This document shows positions 1 through 7,766 of a stretch of 56,366 nt of DNA, piece by piece (position 1 is the first letter of the stretch; each line of letters starts with the position of its first letter). Position numbers and translations under genes: made by a program. A model generated the notes under the pieces. That model made no database searches, was not told the origin of the DNA, and saw only the letters and a list, made by a program, of their open reading frames with translations. The DNA lies in contig CAKTQM010000007.1 of the NCBI GenBank assembly GCA_934597125.1, positions 1-56,366 of the forward strand. The letters run 5' to 3'. The DNA is from an uncultured Oscillospiraceae bacterium (GTDB lineage Bacteria; Bacillota; Clostridia; Oscillospirales; Oscillospiraceae).

Positions 1-437
<437 letters not shown>

Positions 438-489
438 TTATTCCTCAGTTTTTGGGGAACGTTTGACGGACCCTATTCCATCGCTTTTG

Positions 490-518
490 ATGATACCACG
501 GATTTCCGGATTTCTCAA
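490..518 (-). promoter_or_regulatory. gdhA promoter
   Basis: On the minus strand TTGAGA (513-518), a 17-base spacer and TATCAT (490-495) form a good sigma-A promoter about 70 bases before the gdhA start. An exact 11-base direct repeat, TCAAGAGGAAA on the plus strand, lies at 515-525 over the -35 box and again at 559-569, a 44-base offset, and could be a regulator site. Confidence 0.65.
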
Positions 519-657
519 GAGGAAACGGGCGAATTCTCCGATAAGCGATAGTAAAAATTCAAGAGGAAAATTTGTGCAAAATGTCGTTTTACCATTTAAA
601 GCGCAACACCTGTTTGCGGTTTTTGACAATTTGAGGGTGGTTTTTGCTTATGGCATC

Positions 658-685
658 TTGACATTTTTCGCCAATACCTTATAAT
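658..685 (+). promoter_or_regulatory. Consensus promoter of the phosphoribosyltransferase gene
   Basis: TTGACA (658-663), a 16-base spacer and TATAAT (680-685) are perfect sigma-A hexamers. Transcription should start near 692, leaving a short leader of about 48 bases. The stretch between gdhA and this gene (417-739) holds only the two divergent promoters. Confidence 0.85.
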
Positions 686-739
686 AACAAAGTGGCTGGA
701 TGCCTACCCGACCGATTCAGGGAAAAGGAGATTATGATA

Positions 740-1300
740 ATGACCTATACCATGACCATTGCCGGACTGCAGCGTGAACTTCCCATCTGCAAGGTAACGG
801 ATGACCTTTATATCGGCGCGTTCATCTGCTTCGGCGACGCAGAGATCACCGAGGCCGCTGCCGCCGCCATGCTCAAGCGGCTGGAGGGTATTGAATACGA
901 CTACCTCTTTACCGCCGAGGCCAAGTCTATCCCCCTCATCCACGAGATGGCCCGCCAGTCCCACGCCAAGAAGTATTTCATCGCCCGCAAGGGCCCCAAG
1001 GTCTATATGCCCAACCCCATTTCCGTGGCGGATCAGTCCATCACCACCCTGGCCCAGCAGATGCTGTATCTGGGCAGCGACGACGCGGAGCTGATCAAGG
1101 GTAAGAAGATCGTCATTATGGACGACGTGATCTCCACCGGCGGCAGCCTGAAGGCCATGGAGGCGCTGGTACACAAGGCCGGCGGCGAGGTGGTGGCCAA
1201 GATCGCCGTGCTGGCCGAGGGCGGCGCGGCAGACCGCAAGGACATCATGTTCCTGGAGAAGCTGCCCGTGTTTAATGCCGATGGCACGGTGAAGGGATAA
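740..1300 (+). CDS. Adenine phosphoribosyltransferase-like protein
   Basis: This 186-residue type I phosphoribosyltransferase carries the PRPP-binding loop IVIMDDVISTGGS near residues 124-136 (two acidic residues, then the TGGS phosphate loop). Such enzymes join a purine base to PRPP to make the nucleotide. Adenine is the likely base because the next gene is adenine deaminase and this pairing recurs in clostridia; the assignment to adenine is inferred from context. AAGGAG at 725-730 favours the ATG at 740 (9-base spacing) over the ATG at 734 (3 bases). A short hairpin terminator follows. Confidence 0.85.
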   Translation: MTYTMTIAGLQRELPICKVTDDLYIGAFICFGDAEITEAAAAAMLKRLEGIEYDYLFTAEAKSIPLIHEMARQSHAKKYFIARKGPKVYMPNPISVADQSITTLAQQMLYLGSDDAELIKGKKIVIMDDVISTGGSLKAMEALVHKAGGEVVAKIAVLAEGGAADRKDIMFLEKLPVFNADGTVKG

Positions 1301-1312
1301 GTACATAGACAA

Positions 1313-1346
1313 ACAGCGCCGCTCCGATGATTCGGGGCGGCGCTGT
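1313..1346 (+). terminator. Hairpin after the phosphoribosyltransferase gene
   Basis: A perfect 10-bp stem (1313-1322 with 1337-1346) closes a 14-base loop. The following run is T-rich but interrupted, so termination may be partial and allow some read-through into the adenine deaminase gene. Confidence 0.55.
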
Positions 1347-1394
1347 GTCATTATCTGTTCTTATCCTTTCCCATTTACTGCCACGAATTTGAAA

Positions 1395-1423
1395 TAGACA
1401 TTTTCAATAAATTGTGCTAATAT
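1395..1423 (+). promoter_or_regulatory. Promoter of adenine deaminase
   Basis: TAGACA (1395-1400), a 17-base spacer and TAATAT (1418-1423) lie in an AT-rich stretch 39 bases before the start codon. No purine riboswitch core is seen in this short leader. Confidence 0.55.
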
Positions 1424-1461
1424 GAGAAATCAATAAAATTTATCATATGGAGGTTTTACAT

Positions 1462-3192
1462 ATGGCTGTCAAAGAGAGCTATGCCGGCAAGATCAACCGC
1501 AAGCTGAACAAAAAGCTGCATGTCATTGAGGTGGCGTCTGGCCGTTGTCCGGCGGATCTGGTGTTGAAAAACGCCACCTATGTCAATGTCTTCTCCAACG
1601 AACTGTGCCACGCCGATATCGCCGTGGCTGAGGGTCTGATCGTGGGCATGGGCGAATACCACGGCAACGTGGAAGTGGATGTCAGCGGTAAGATCGTGCT
1701 GCCGGGCTTTGTGGATGCGCACATCCATCTGGAGAGCTCTCTGGTCAGCCCCAGCGAGTTTGCCCGTGCTGTGCTGCCCCACGGCACCACCACCGTCATC
1801 ACCGACCCCCATGAGATCGCCAATGTCATGGGCACCGACGGCATCGAGTACATGCTGCAGGCCACGGAGGATCTGCCGGTGGATGTGCGGTTCATGCTGC
1901 CCTCCTGTGTGCCCGCCACGCCCATGGACGAATCCGGCGCCAATCTGGACTACCGTGCCATCGACTCCTTCTACGATCACCCCCGGGTGCAGGGTCTTGC
2001 CGAGATGATGAACTCCTACGGTGTCATCCACTGTGACGCGGACGTGGTGTCCAAAATCGTGGCCAGCCAGGCCCACCATAAGAAGATCGACGGCCACGCA
2101 CCGGATCTGGTGGGCAACGACCTGAACGCCTATGTGGCCGCCGGCGTCTACTCCGACCACGAGTGCCACGACCTGAACGATGCCATCGCCAAGCTGCAGC
2201 GGGGCCAGTTCATCATGATCCGCGAGGGCACCGCCGCCCGCAATCTGGAGGCGCTGGTGCCGCTGCTGTGCGACAAGTATGTGGAGCGCTGCATGTTCTG
2301 CACCGACGACAAGCATCCCAACGACCTGCTGGAAAAAGGCCATATTGACTACATCGTGAAAAAGGCCATCTCCCTGGGTGTGGAACCCATCACCGCCATC
2401 AAGGCCGCCTGCCACAACGCCGCCCGCTACTTCCTGCTGAACAACCGCGGCGCCATCGCCCCCGGCTATCTGGGCGACTTTGTGATCATTGACGATTTCC
2501 AGCACTTCAACATTGAGAAGGTCTATAAGCGCGGCGTCCTCATGTGTGAGAACGGCCAGGTGACGGACTTCCCCGTACCGGAGGTGGATCCCTACCTGAT
2601 GGAGCGTGCCCATCATACCTTCCACGTGTCTGCGCTGACCGCCGCCGATTTTACCGACAACCGCCCCCACGCCGTGCTGAGCATGGTGGACGGCGAGATC
2701 ACCACCACTGACTGCGGTTATACCGACCGTATCGACATGGACTACGACATTCTTAAGATCGCCGTGATCGAGCGGCATAAGAACACCCACCACATCGGCC
2801 TGGGCTTCATCAAGGGCTACGGTCTGAAGCACGGCGCGGTGGCTACCTCCATCAGCCACGACAGCCATAATATCATCGTGGTGGGCGCTAACGAGGAGGA
2901 TATGGCTTTTGCTGCCAATCAGGTGGTGGCTCTCAACGGCGGCATCGTGGTAGCCAGCGACGGTCAGGTCACTGCCCAGGTGCCCCTGGCCGTGGCCGGT
3001 ATCATGAGCGATGAGCCGCTGGTAGAGGTGAACCGCAAGCTGGAGGACGCCAAGGAGAAAGCCTTCGCCGCCGGTGTCAATCGGAATATCGACCCCTTCA
3101 TGACCCTCAGCTTCATGGCGCTGCCGGTGATCCCCACCCTCCGCGTGACAACCCGCGGTGTGTTCGACGTGACTACCCAGCGGTATATTTAA
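1462..3192 (+). CDS. ade: Adenine deaminase
   Basis: The 576-residue protein matches full-length bacterial adenine deaminase, which hydrolyses adenine to hypoxanthine and ammonia in purine salvage. The amidohydrolase metal motif PGFVDAHIHLESS and the family motif TTTVITDPHEIANVMG are clear, as are FCTDDKHPNDL in the middle and the C-terminal domain typical of the Ade family rather than the adenosine-deaminase-like type. GGAGG at 1449-1453 sits 8 bases before the ATG at 1462, which also begins a better N-terminus than the upstream ATG at 1447. With the upstream phosphoribosyltransferase it gives the cell two fates for adenine: conversion to AMP or deamination. Confidence 0.97.
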   Translation: MAVKESYAGKINRKLNKKLHVIEVASGRCPADLVLKNATYVNVFSNELCHADIAVAEGLIVGMGEYHGNVEVDVSGKIVLPGFVDAHIHLESSLVSPSEFARAVLPHGTTTVITDPHEIANVMGTDGIEYMLQATEDLPVDVRFMLPSCVPATPMDESGANLDYRAIDSFYDHPRVQGLAEMMNSYGVIHCDADVVSKIVASQAHHKKIDGHAPDLVGNDLNAYVAAGVYSDHECHDLNDAIAKLQRGQFIMIREGTAARNLEALVPLLCDKYVERCMFCTDDKHPNDLLEKGHIDYIVKKAISLGVEPITAIKAACHNAARYFLLNNRGAIAPGYLGDFVIIDDFQHFNIEKVYKRGVLMCENGQVTDFPVPEVDPYLMERAHHTFHVSALTAADFTDNRPHAVLSMVDGEITTTDCGYTDRIDMDYDILKIAVIERHKNTHHIGLGFIKGYGLKHGAVATSISHDSHNIIVVGANEEDMAFAANQVVALNGGIVVASDGQVTAQVPLAVAGIMSDEPLVEVNRKLEDAKEKAFAAGVNRNIDPFMTLSFMALPVIPTLRVTTRGVFDVTTQRYI

Positions 3193-3201
3193 GCAAATTG
3201 T

Positions 3202-3239
3202 AAAAACCACCGCCGCCCACTGGGCGGCGGTGGTTTTTA
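3202..3239. terminator. Bidirectional terminator
   Basis: A GC-rich perfect stem (CCACCGCCGCCCA paired with TGGGCGGCGGTGG) is flanked by AAAAA on the left and TTTTT on the right. It lies between the convergent ade and barstar genes and can serve both. Confidence 0.9.
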
Positions 3240-3282
3240 TCTGTGGTGTCCGGCGGTTGGCAGGGGGGACGCCCCCTGTGCA

Positions 3283-3558
3283 TCACTCCTCCCACACAAC
3301 GGAAAACGCCTCGTTTTCCGCCATGCAGTCCGCCAATACCTGCCGCAGCGCGGCGGCATAGCCGCCCAGCGCCGCTTCCAGCGCCGCGCCGCTGCGGATC
3401 ACCAGTTCGGTAGGCGCTGTAATGTCTGTCAAACAGTCGTGCAGCGCGTCCAGATTGCCGCCGTACCAGTCCGGCAGCCGCAGCAGTGCCGCCAGCGTCT
3501 GATGCAGCATCTCGCGGTTGCCCACGCTGCCGCCATCCAATACCACTCGCATCCTCAT
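3283..3558 (-). CDS. Barstar-like RNase inhibitor
   Basis: The 91-residue protein has the barstar core motif LPDWYGGNLDALHDCL, the helix and loop that in barstar plug the barnase active site, and the usual barstar length. Its start codon overlaps the stop of the upstream RNase gene (ATGA), so translation is probably coupled. Known barstars are cytoplasmic and protect the producing cell from RNase that folds before export. A second in-frame ATG two codons downstream is an alternative start. Its place directly after a barnase-like gene makes the assignment strong. Confidence 0.9.
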   Translation of the reverse strand: MRMRVVLDGGSVGNREMLHQTLAALLRLPDWYGGNLDALHDCLTDITAPTELVIRSGAALEAALGGYAAALRQVLADCMAENEAFSVVWEE

Positions 3559-4100
3559 TCCTCCCCGTACAGCAGCTCGAAGCTCTCATAATGGTCGCCT
3601 GTGTAATACACAAGGCCGTCGTTGGAGAACACAATCCGCTTGGCTCCCCGGCTGTTGGCTCCCAGCGTGTCGATGTCGCACTCGGTGTAGGTGCGACCGT
3701 CGGCCGCCGGCAGCAGCCCCTCATAGTTGCCGAATCGGCTGCCGCCGATGCACTTCCCCGGGGCGTAGGGCTCCAGCGAACCGCCGCTCCAGCCCAGGGT
3801 CTGGGCCTCCTTCTTGGTGATGAAATTCTCCGGCAGATGGCCATAGGTGTGGATGTACAGCGCCACATCCTCCTTGCTGGTGTAGCTGCCGTCCTCGTCG
3901 ATGGCGGGGGTATCGCTGTCGCCGTCCTCCGGTACAGCGGGCGTCTGCGCACCATCTTCCGGCAGCATCTCCTGCTGCTCCTGCCGCGGCTGTTCGTTCC
4001 GTTCGCCGGTAATGACCGGAGTAGCGCTGAAGTCGCCGCAGCCCACCAACGTCAGCGCCATCATCAGCGCCAACAGCCACGCGGTCAGTCGTTTTTTCAT
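3555..4100 (-). CDS. Secreted barnase-family ribonuclease lipoprotein
   Basis: The 181-residue precursor has a lipoprotein signal (positive start, hydrophobic core, LTLVGC with Cys21), then an acidic Pro/Gln/Glu-rich linker (about 30-70), then a barnase-type domain from about residue 76. The hallmarks LPENFITKKEAQTLGW and GKCIGGSRFGNYEGLLP are present. The barnase catalytic residues appear conserved as Glu140, Arg155 and His170 (in GDHYESF), with Arg151 also matching. It should cleave RNA outside the cell or at the membrane surface. The start at 4100 has AGGAGG upstream. Membrane anchoring of a barnase is unusual, since classic ones are released. No clear promoter of its own was seen. Confidence 0.9.
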   Translation of the reverse strand: MKKRLTAWLLALMMALTLVGCGDFSATPVITGERNEQPRQEQQEMLPEDGAQTPAVPEDGDSDTPAIDEDGSYTSKEDVALYIHTYGHLPENFITKKEAQTLGWSGGSLEPYAPGKCIGGSRFGNYEGLLPAADGRTYTECDIDTLGANSRGAKRIVFSNDGLVYYTGDHYESFELLYGEE

Positions 4101-4142
4101 GGGTCGACCTCCTGTATTTATTGCCACCATCCTACCACAAAG

Positions 4143-4177
4143 AGCAGAAAAAATCCACCCTCAACTTGAGGGTGGAT
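4143..4177 (-). terminator. Terminator of the aminopeptidase gene
   Basis: On the minus strand a perfect 12-bp stem (4153-4164 with 4166-4177) is followed by six T residues, placed 13 bases after the aminopeptidase stop. Confidence 0.85.
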
Positions 4178-4189
4178 CTTGAACGAGTG

Positions 4190-5584
4190 TCACGCCTTTT
4201 CAAATACCGCCTTCATGCACCGGTAGGTCATATAGCAGTCCAGCTTCGCCACCGTTTCATAGGGGGCGTGCATGCTCAACACCGGCACGCCCGCGTCGAT
4301 GGTGTCGATGTTCCGTTGAGCCATGAACTTGGCTACGGTGCCGCCGCCGCCGGCGTCGGTCTTGCCCAGCTCCGCCATCTGCCAGAACACGTTTTCCTCG
4401 TTCAGCAGGCGCCGCAGCTTGCCCACCACCTCGGCGCTGGCATCGGACGCGCCGGACTTGCCGCCCGCGCCGGTGTACTTGCACAGCCCCACGCCGTAGT
4501 TGATAAAGGCGGCGTTCCGCTTGTCATACACCTCGGCAAAGTTGGGATCGTAGGCGGCGGTCACGTCGGCGCTGACGCAGAAGGACTTGGCGAAGCAGTC
4601 CCGCAGCAGCACGCCCTGGGTGTCGCACAGCTCGCCCATGAACTTGTCAAAGGCGGCGGACAGCATGCCGGACACGCCCTCGCTGCCGATCTCCTCCTTG
4701 TCGGCGAAGATGCACACGGCGGTGCGCCGGGGGTTTTTGGCGTCAAACAGGCCCGCCAGCTCCGCATAGGCGCACACCCGGTCATCGTGGCCGTAGCTGG
4801 CAATGAAGCTGCGGTCAAAGCCCACATCCCGCGCCATGCCCGCCGGTACGGCTTCCAGCTCGGCGGAGATGAGATCCTCCTCCACCATGCCGTACTTCTC
4901 ATGCAGCAGCTGCATCACCGCCAGCTTGAAGCGGGATTTCTCCTCCTGATCCGCCACCGGCTCCGAGCCGATGAGAATGTTCAGGCTCTCACTGGGAATG
5001 GCCTCGTTCAGTGGCTTTTTGCCCTGCTCACGGCCCAGATGGGGCAGCAGATCGTTGATGATGAACTGAGGATCCTCCGGCTTGTCGCCGATGTGGACGG
5101 GCAGCACCGTGCCGTCCGAGAGCGTCACCACGCCGTGCAGCTCCAGCGGAATGGTGACCCACTGGTATTTGCGGATACCTCCGTAGTGGTGGGTCTTGAA
5201 ATAGGCCATCTCCGCCTCCTCGTACAGGGGGCGGGGTTTCAGATCCAGGCGGGGTGCGTCGGTGTGGGCGGCGGCAATGTTGGCGCCCTCGCTCAGGGGC
5301 TCCTGACCGATCACCGCCAGCATGATGCCCTTGCCGCGGTTGTTGCAGTATACCTTGTCACCGGTCTTCAGCGCCATGCCCGGCTGAAACTCCACAAAGC
5401 CCTGTGCCCTCGCCAGTTCAATGCAGTATTCCACACACAGCCGCTCCGTCTTGCCGTGGTTCAAAAAGTCCTTGTAGGCTTCGCAATAGTCGTGCATGGC
5501 GGCCTTTTCGCCCTCCGGCAGCCGGTCATAGCCGTTCTCCGGTGCGTACAACAGCGCTTTGCTCAGCTTACTTTTTTCACTCAT
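4190..5584 (-). CDS. M18-family aminopeptidase
   Basis: The 464-residue protein is a zinc aminopeptidase of the M18 (aspartyl aminopeptidase) family, removing N-terminal residues from peptides in the cytoplasm. Metal and catalytic motifs are visible in order: AAHTDAPRLDLKP (His and Asp), ADKEEIGSEG (the Glu-Glu pair), and MHAPYE near the C-terminus (last His). Length is normal. AAGGAGG precedes the ATG at 5584. It has its own promoter and terminator and so forms a single-gene unit divergent from csoR. Substrate preference (acidic or other residues) cannot be read from the sequence. Confidence 0.93.
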   Translation of the reverse strand: MSEKSKLSKALLYAPENGYDRLPEGEKAAMHDYCEAYKDFLNHGKTERLCVEYCIELARAQGFVEFQPGMALKTGDKVYCNNRGKGIMLAVIGQEPLSEGANIAAAHTDAPRLDLKPRPLYEEAEMAYFKTHHYGGIRKYQWVTIPLELHGVVTLSDGTVLPVHIGDKPEDPQFIINDLLPHLGREQGKKPLNEAIPSESLNILIGSEPVADQEEKSRFKLAVMQLLHEKYGMVEEDLISAELEAVPAGMARDVGFDRSFIASYGHDDRVCAYAELAGLFDAKNPRRTAVCIFADKEEIGSEGVSGMLSAAFDKFMGELCDTQGVLLRDCFAKSFCVSADVTAAYDPNFAEVYDKRNAAFINYGVGLCKYTGAGGKSGASDASAEVVGKLRRLLNEENVFWQMAELGKTDAGGGGTVAKFMAQRNIDTIDAGVPVLSMHAPYETVAKLDCYMTYRCMKAVFEKA

Positions 5585-5619
5585 ATCAGGTGCCTCCTTT
5601 TGGTTTTCGTTTCCCCGTC

Positions 5620-5648
5620 AGAATACCACACAATGGCCGCCATTGCAA
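5620..5648 (-). promoter_or_regulatory. Aminopeptidase promoter
   Basis: Minus-strand TTGCAA (5643-5648), 17-base spacer and TATTCT (5620-5625). Its -35 box is only 8 bases from the -35 box of the divergent csoR promoter. Confidence 0.65.
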
Positions 5649-5656
5649 GGGGCGGC

Positions 5657-5708
5657 TTGACAATCCGGCAGGAGGGCGGTATAATTCATCATACCCCATA
5701 CAGTATGG
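5657..5708 (+). promoter_or_regulatory. csoR promoter with candidate operator
   Basis: TTGACA (5657-5662), a 17-base spacer and TATAAT (5680-5685) form a perfect consensus promoter. A palindrome CCATAC-A-GTATGG at 5696-5708 lies just past the start site and resembles the CsoR-type ATACC/GGTAT operators seen before the downstream ATPase, so self-repression is likely. Confidence 0.75.
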
Positions 5709-5718
5709 AGGAACGAGT

Positions 5719-5994
5719 ATGAAACAATGTATGGATTCAGATAACCTGCACCGCCGTCTGAAAAAGATCATCGGTCAGGTGCAGGCCATCGACCGCATGA
5801 TCGACCAGGATGTGCCCTGCGAGGATGTGCTGGCTCAGATCAACGCCGCCAAGTCCGCCCTGCACGGCTGCGGCAAGGTGGTGCTGGAGGGTCACATCAA
5901 GCACTGCGTCCGCGACGGCATCCAGCACGGCGATGCGGACAAAACTATTGAGAGCTTCACCAAAGCCGTGGAGCGGTTTTCCAATATGGGATAA
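5719..5994 (+). CDS. csoR: CsoR-family copper-sensing repressor
   Basis: This 91-residue all-helical regulator belongs to the CsoR/RcnR/FrmR family. It has the DNA-binding segment RRLKKIIGQVQAIDRMI and the Cu(I) ligand set Cys34, His59, Cys63, whose spacing (25 and 4) equals that of Mycobacterium CsoR Cys36-His61-Cys65. This points to copper rather than nickel or formaldehyde sensing. Apo-CsoR represses and Cu(I) releases it from DNA. The likely targets are its own promoter and the promoter at 6556-6605 before the P1B ATPase, where two operator-like palindromes lie. GGAG lies 8 bases before the start. The two are now separated by about 600 bp of repeats. Confidence 0.92.
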   Translation: MKQCMDSDNLHRRLKKIIGQVQAIDRMIDQDVPCEDVLAQINAAKSALHGCGKVVLEGHIKHCVRDGIQHGDADKTIESFTKAVERFSNMG

Positions 5995-6004
5995 AAAACA
6001 GGGG

Positions 6005-6034
6005 AAAGAAGGAGCGAAAGCTCCTTCTTTTTTT
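6005..6034 (+). terminator. csoR terminator
   Basis: An 11-bp stem (AAAGAAGGAGC with GCTCCTTCTTT) around a GAAA tetraloop is followed by a T run, 10 bases after the csoR stop. Confidence 0.9.
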
Positions 6035-6059
6035 GCGGAGCGGTGAGACAGACCGTTCA

Positions 6060-6243
6060 TAGGGGCGGGGTTCTACCCCGCCCGCCGTTAAATGAAAACG
6101 CCGACGTAAATCGAGCGGGAGGGGCAGAGCCCCTCCCCTACGCACCGGTTAACGATAGAACTCCGTAGGGGCGGGCGACTCGCCCGCCCTAACGCTGACT
6201 GTACCATTTCCGAGAGGGCCGACAGAGTCGTCGGCCCCTACAC
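6060..6243. repeat. Mosaic of palindromic repeat modules, copy 1
   Basis: This stretch has no gene. It is built from short GC-rich palindromes: 6063-6070 with 6076-6083, 6118-6125 with 6129-6136, and a GGGCCGAC/GTCGGCCC unit ending near 6243. A 38-base block at 6135-6172 recurs exactly, inverted, at 19118-19155, and the 6060-6088 module recurs in direct orientation at 19149-19177. These look like dispersed REP-like units that have been shuffled. Confidence 0.8.
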
Positions 6244-6338
6244 ATTGGCGTGGGGAACGATCCGAGCGCTGACTGTGGCAGATGAAGCGAGGTACGCAAG
6301 CGGCAGCGGTCAAAATTTCGGCGGCTTAAATGCCGCAA

Positions 6339-6533
6339 CGAAATTTTGGGTACCGCAGCAGGGAATCCGTAATTCGGCCCCCTTGTGTAAAGAGGGCTGT
6401 CAGCGAAGCTGACTGGGGGATTGTCCGTCATACGACAACCCCTCCGTCAAAAATCAAAGATTTTTGCCACCTCCCCTTACACAGGGGAGGCAAGGAAACC
6501 GGATTTCCTGTTGCGGTGCCCACAATTTTGTTC
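6339..6533. repeat. Foldback (MITE-like) element
   Basis: The whole 195-base segment is an imperfect inverted repeat. Its left arm starts with AAATTTTGGGTACCGCAGCA and its right arm, read backwards, starts with CAAAATTGTGGGCACCGCAA. Inner parts also pair (CCTTGTGTAAAGAGGG with the complement of CCTCCCCTTACACAGG; GGGGGATTGTC with GACAACCCC). There is no open reading frame of note. It ends 23 bases before the ATPase promoter. A half-copy of the inner part occurs at 33657-33722. Confidence 0.7.
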
Positions 6534-6555
6534 CTGCCATTGTGCCGCTTTCCTC

Positions 6556-6605
6556 TTGACAACAATACCCCAACGGGTATATTATACCCATACCCTGTAC
6601 GGTAT
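6556..6605 (+). promoter_or_regulatory. CsoR-controlled promoter with two operators
   Basis: TTGACA (6556-6561) and TATATT (6578-6583, 16-base spacer) form the promoter. A perfect palindrome ATACCC-CAAC-GGGTAT at 6565-6580 fills the spacer and overlaps the -10 box. A second, ATACC-N6-GGTAT, lies at 6590-6605. Both match the known CsoR operator form. Bound repressor would occlude polymerase. Confidence 0.85.
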
Positions 6606-6622
6606 AAAAGGAGCCGATATTT

Positions 6623-7747
6623 ATGAACGCACTGATGAAAAAATTGGAAGAACTGCTGGAATGGGGCGGTATCAAAAAGGATGTGACACTGCTGGTGATC
6701 TCCGGTCTGGCGGTGCTGGCCAGCCTGCTGAAATGGCAGCCCCTGTCCTTTGATATGGCGTGGATCGCCATTATCCTGTGCGGCGTTCCCATCGTGCTGG
6801 AGGCTATCATCGGCCTGGTGACGGCCTTTGATAAGACCGGCACCCTGACTTATGGCACGCCGGAAGTGGTGTCGATAGTCAGCGTCCGGCCGGAGGTGCC
6901 CCGGCAGGAGCTGTACCGTCTGGCTGCCTGTGCCGAGCAGCTCTCGGAGCATCCCCTCGGTAAGGCCATCGTGCGGGGCGCCCGCAAGGCGGGCCTGCCC
7001 CTGATGGCGGCCGACTCCTTCCGCATGCTTCCCGGACGGGGCATCAGTGCGCAGGTGGATGGCCACAGCCTGCTGGCGGGCAATCCGGCGCTGTTGGGGG
7101 AGCAAGGCATCCCCTTGGCCGCGGAGGGAGCGGAGGAGCTGGCCCGGGGCTGCACAGTCACCTATCTGGCGGTGGACGGCGTCTATGCCGGCTACATCGC
7201 CCTGTCCGACACGCTGCGGCAGGAGAGCGTCCATATGATCGCCGCCCTGTCGGCATTGGGTGTCCAGCCGGTACTGCTGACCGGAGACCATGAAAACGCC
7301 GCCCGCGCCATTGCGGACAAGCTGCATATCAGTGCCCTGCGGGCCAACTGCCTGCCGGAGGACAAGCTGACGGCCATTGACGAATACCAGTCGGCGGGTC
7401 AAAGAGTCTGCATGATCGGCGACGGCGTCAACGACGCGCCTGCTTTGAAACGCGCGGAAGTAGGCATCGCCATGGGCGGCGTGGGCAGTGACATCGCCGT
7501 GGACGCAGCGGACATCGCCCTGGTGGACGACGAGGTGAAGGAGCTGCCCCACCTGATCGCCCTGTCCCACCGGATGATGACCACCATCCGGCTGAACATG
7601 ACGTTCTCCATGCTGCTGAACTTCGTGGCCATCGTTCTTGCCATCATCGGCACACTGGATCCGGTGGTGGGCGCGCTGGTACATAACGCCGGCTCCGTGC
7701 TGGTCATCACCAACTCGGCATTCCTGGTGAACTGGAAAAAGAAATAA
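6623..7747 (+). CDS. P1B-type metal ATPase lacking its core (in-frame deletion)
   Basis: The 374-residue product starts with a membrane hairpin (about 20-37 and 44-66) and then jumps straight to DKTGTLT at residues 70-76. Normal P1B ATPases have about 230 residues between these points: further membrane helices, the TGES actuator domain and the CPC metal-binding helix. All are missing here. The rest is intact: SEHPLGKAI (nucleotide-binding HP motif), TGDHENAA, GDGVNDAPAL and the two final helices. The reading frame is kept across the join near 6824-6834. The protein cannot be a normal pump; it is a decayed gene, a deletion derivative with a new role, or an assembly collapse. It has a good Shine-Dalgarno and sits under CsoR-type operators. 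Confidence 0.85.
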   Translation: MNALMKKLEELLEWGGIKKDVTLLVISGLAVLASLLKWQPLSFDMAWIAIILCGVPIVLEAIIGLVTAFDKTGTLTYGTPEVVSIVSVRPEVPRQELYRLAACAEQLSEHPLGKAIVRGARKAGLPLMAADSFRMLPGRGISAQVDGHSLLAGNPALLGEQGIPLAAEGAEELARGCTVTYLAVDGVYAGYIALSDTLRQESVHMIAALSALGVQPVLLTGDHENAARAIADKLHISALRANCLPEDKLTAIDEYQSAGQRVCMIGDGVNDAPALKRAEVGIAMGGVGSDIAVDAADIALVDDEVKELPHLIALSHRMMTTIRLNMTFSMLLNFVAIVLAIIGTLDPVVGALVHNAGSVLVITNSAFLVNWKKK

Positions 7748-7766
7748 AACATCGGAGGAAAATCAA

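Noticed and set aside
686..739. Possible purine riboswitch before the phosphoribosyltransferase gene
   Set aside because: TATAA there is simply the -10 box and the leader of about 48 bases is too short for the aptamer.
1456..3210. Long open frame on the minus strand opposite adenine deaminase
   Set aside because: It is a shadow of the high-GC ade gene; its translation is a His/Val/Gly-rich sequence with no family, and there is no ribosome site.
4121..5722. 533-codon plus-strand frame opposite the aminopeptidase
   Set aside because: Low-complexity His/Gln/Arg-rich translation, overlapping a clear M18 gene with motifs on the other strand.
6060..6243. CRISPR-like array
   Set aside because: Repeats are palindromes of different kinds without regular spacing or unique spacers; no cas genes are present.
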